Assembly: GCA_922989275.2 (NCBI GenBank)
Contig: OV277859.1
Span: forward strand, 34,639,501 to 34,703,500
Length of the DNA stretch: 64,000 bases
Direction: 5' to 3'
Source of the DNA: Gari tellinella
Taxonomy: Eukaryota; Mollusca; Bivalvia; Cardiida; Psammobiidae
Shown: piece after piece, positions 63,214 to 64,000 of the stretch
Position numbering within the stretch: position 1 is the stretch's first letter
Layout: every line of letters begins with the position of its first letter
Notes under the pieces: generated by a model
What the model saw: only the letters and a program-made list of their open reading frames with translations
Database searches by the model: none
Told to the model about the DNA's origin: nothing
Program-made: the position numbers and the translations under genes

Positions 63214-64000
63214 TAGAGACTGTTACAAGACTGTCTTATACGAAATATAATGCTATTTTTAGTTTGCACAACAATCAAATGACTAAATCGAATAACCTTG
63301 ATTTTGAATAATTACTATAATTATAATGACGTCACTCCGTATAGTTTGATCGTAATCTTTCCATTAATAAACCTAGATCCTTATCTGAGTATTCAACTCT
63401 TATTCAGCCTCTTGTCACATGAATTTCCAATTTGAAAACAACTTGGATCCAGATCAAACGCCGAGTAATTCGGCGTTTGATCTGGATCCAAACTGTTTGA
63501 CACTTCTACCAAGATACCCTCAGTTTAGGAGTCATTAAATTAAACAATGAAACAAATGCAGAAGCAAGTTTTAAAGAGGATAAATGATATTGCAGGATTA
63601 AAGCTAAGATATGATTTGGAAACAATACGATTTAAAATCTGCTTGCTTTATCGCATTTGCAAAGCCTGGATTATTTCGTCATAGAGTAAACATAACCAAA
63701 CAATACCCTCGCCAGGGAACACGTAACTAAACAACTGCACCTGATTAATTTATTTGAAACTAAATTCGGTCAATAATTAGCGTGGCACATGTGACTTCAA
63801 AGTCATTTAGAAAACTATACTTAGAAAAACTGCTAAGTACCCCAAGACCTACTTCTGAATTCCATCTTCATCGATCGTGATAACGTAAAGGGCTTTTCTA
63901 ATTTACGAAATATAGTTATAATTGAACACATAACACTACTTGTGAAACATATTGTTGTATTTCATAAATCTGAAAAAGACTTTATGTTATCACCATCTAT
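63214..64000. other. unassigned, with one B2 core
   Basis: TGACGTCA at 63327-63334. The hairpin GGATCCAGATCAAACGCCGA/TCGGCGTTTGATCTGGATCC at 63444-63492, both arms with CAAACG in place of CAGACG. No gene signal to the window end. Confidence 0.5.

Overview
This is eukaryotic DNA, most likely from a bivalve mollusc. The protein-coding signal is two animal genes cut into short GT-AG exons. The rest is dense small inverted-repeat transposons, molluscan-type SINE and LINE pieces, a 160-bp tandem array of a kind common in bivalve genomes, and trinucleotide microsatellites. There are no operons, Shine-Dalgarno sites or CRISPR arrays. The bivalve assignment is an inference from repeat style, not from a marker gene.

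Genes. (1) Positions 1295-6746, + strand: the last four coding exons of an RCHY1/Pirh2-type CHY-RING E3 ubiquitin ligase. Its 5' exons, with the CHY and CTCHY zinc fingers, must lie left of the window. (2) Positions 58177-32210, - strand: a complete mitochondrial-clan cytochrome P450, reconstructed here as 11 coding exons (552 codons plus stop, all phases consistent) plus a probable 5' UTR exon beside an NRF1-like palindrome. The two genes are convergent and separated by about 25 kb of transposon-filled DNA. No functional link between them is visible.

Repeats. Nearly all other structure is short non-autonomous elements with a near-perfect hairpin at the centre. I name them by core and termini. 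Core A holds AAAGCAGG..GAAAGTAAAGCAGAA: A1 (TTAA target, CCCATTACCCC ends, ~244 bp), A2 (6-bp target duplication, CAGGGCTGCCA ends), A3 (TA, CAGTGAGCCC ends), A4 (TA, CAGTAGAACCTCTC ends, diverged core), A5 (TTAAGCGACCAC ends, diverged core). Core B holds GCAAACAGTK..CTGATCAGA: B1 (TTAA, CTCATT ends, CCTAGTGACGC near one end), B2 (TTAA, CCCATTCACTGCC ends), B3 (TA, CAGTGGAGAATC ends, 250 bp), B4 (TA, CAGCGTTCCCTCTC ends), B5 (TA, CCATATA ends), B6 (TTAA, CCCATTTGTGCC ends). Core C: C1 (6-bp duplication, CAGGGCTCCAG ends) and, more loosely, C2 (GGGCCCGTTTCATAAAAC ends). D (TA, CAGTCGAACTTCG ends), E (TTAA, GACTCGCAACC ends, tRNA-like interior) and F (a ~145-bp palindrome) complete the set.

Layout. 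0-7 kb RCHY1 exons among elements; 7-26 kb almost continuous A1/B1/C1 elements, with a 5'-truncated LINE nested in an A2 element at 13.6-15.5 kb; 26.4-27.7 kb tandem array; 28-32 kb sparse, AT-rich, B2 remnants; 32-58 kb P450 gene with elements in every long intron; 58-64 kb B6, A5, microsatellites, LINE 3' ends, a SINE and a three-level nest.

The most interesting signal is the behaviour of the hairpins. The same cores sit inside elements with unrelated termini and target sites. Their two arms change together from copy to copy. Half-elements and chimeras break at or near the hairpin apex. TTAA sites at the apex and arm base are repeatedly used as landing sites by other elements. Nested copies supply filled-site and empty-site pairs that fix the element borders from the sequence itself.
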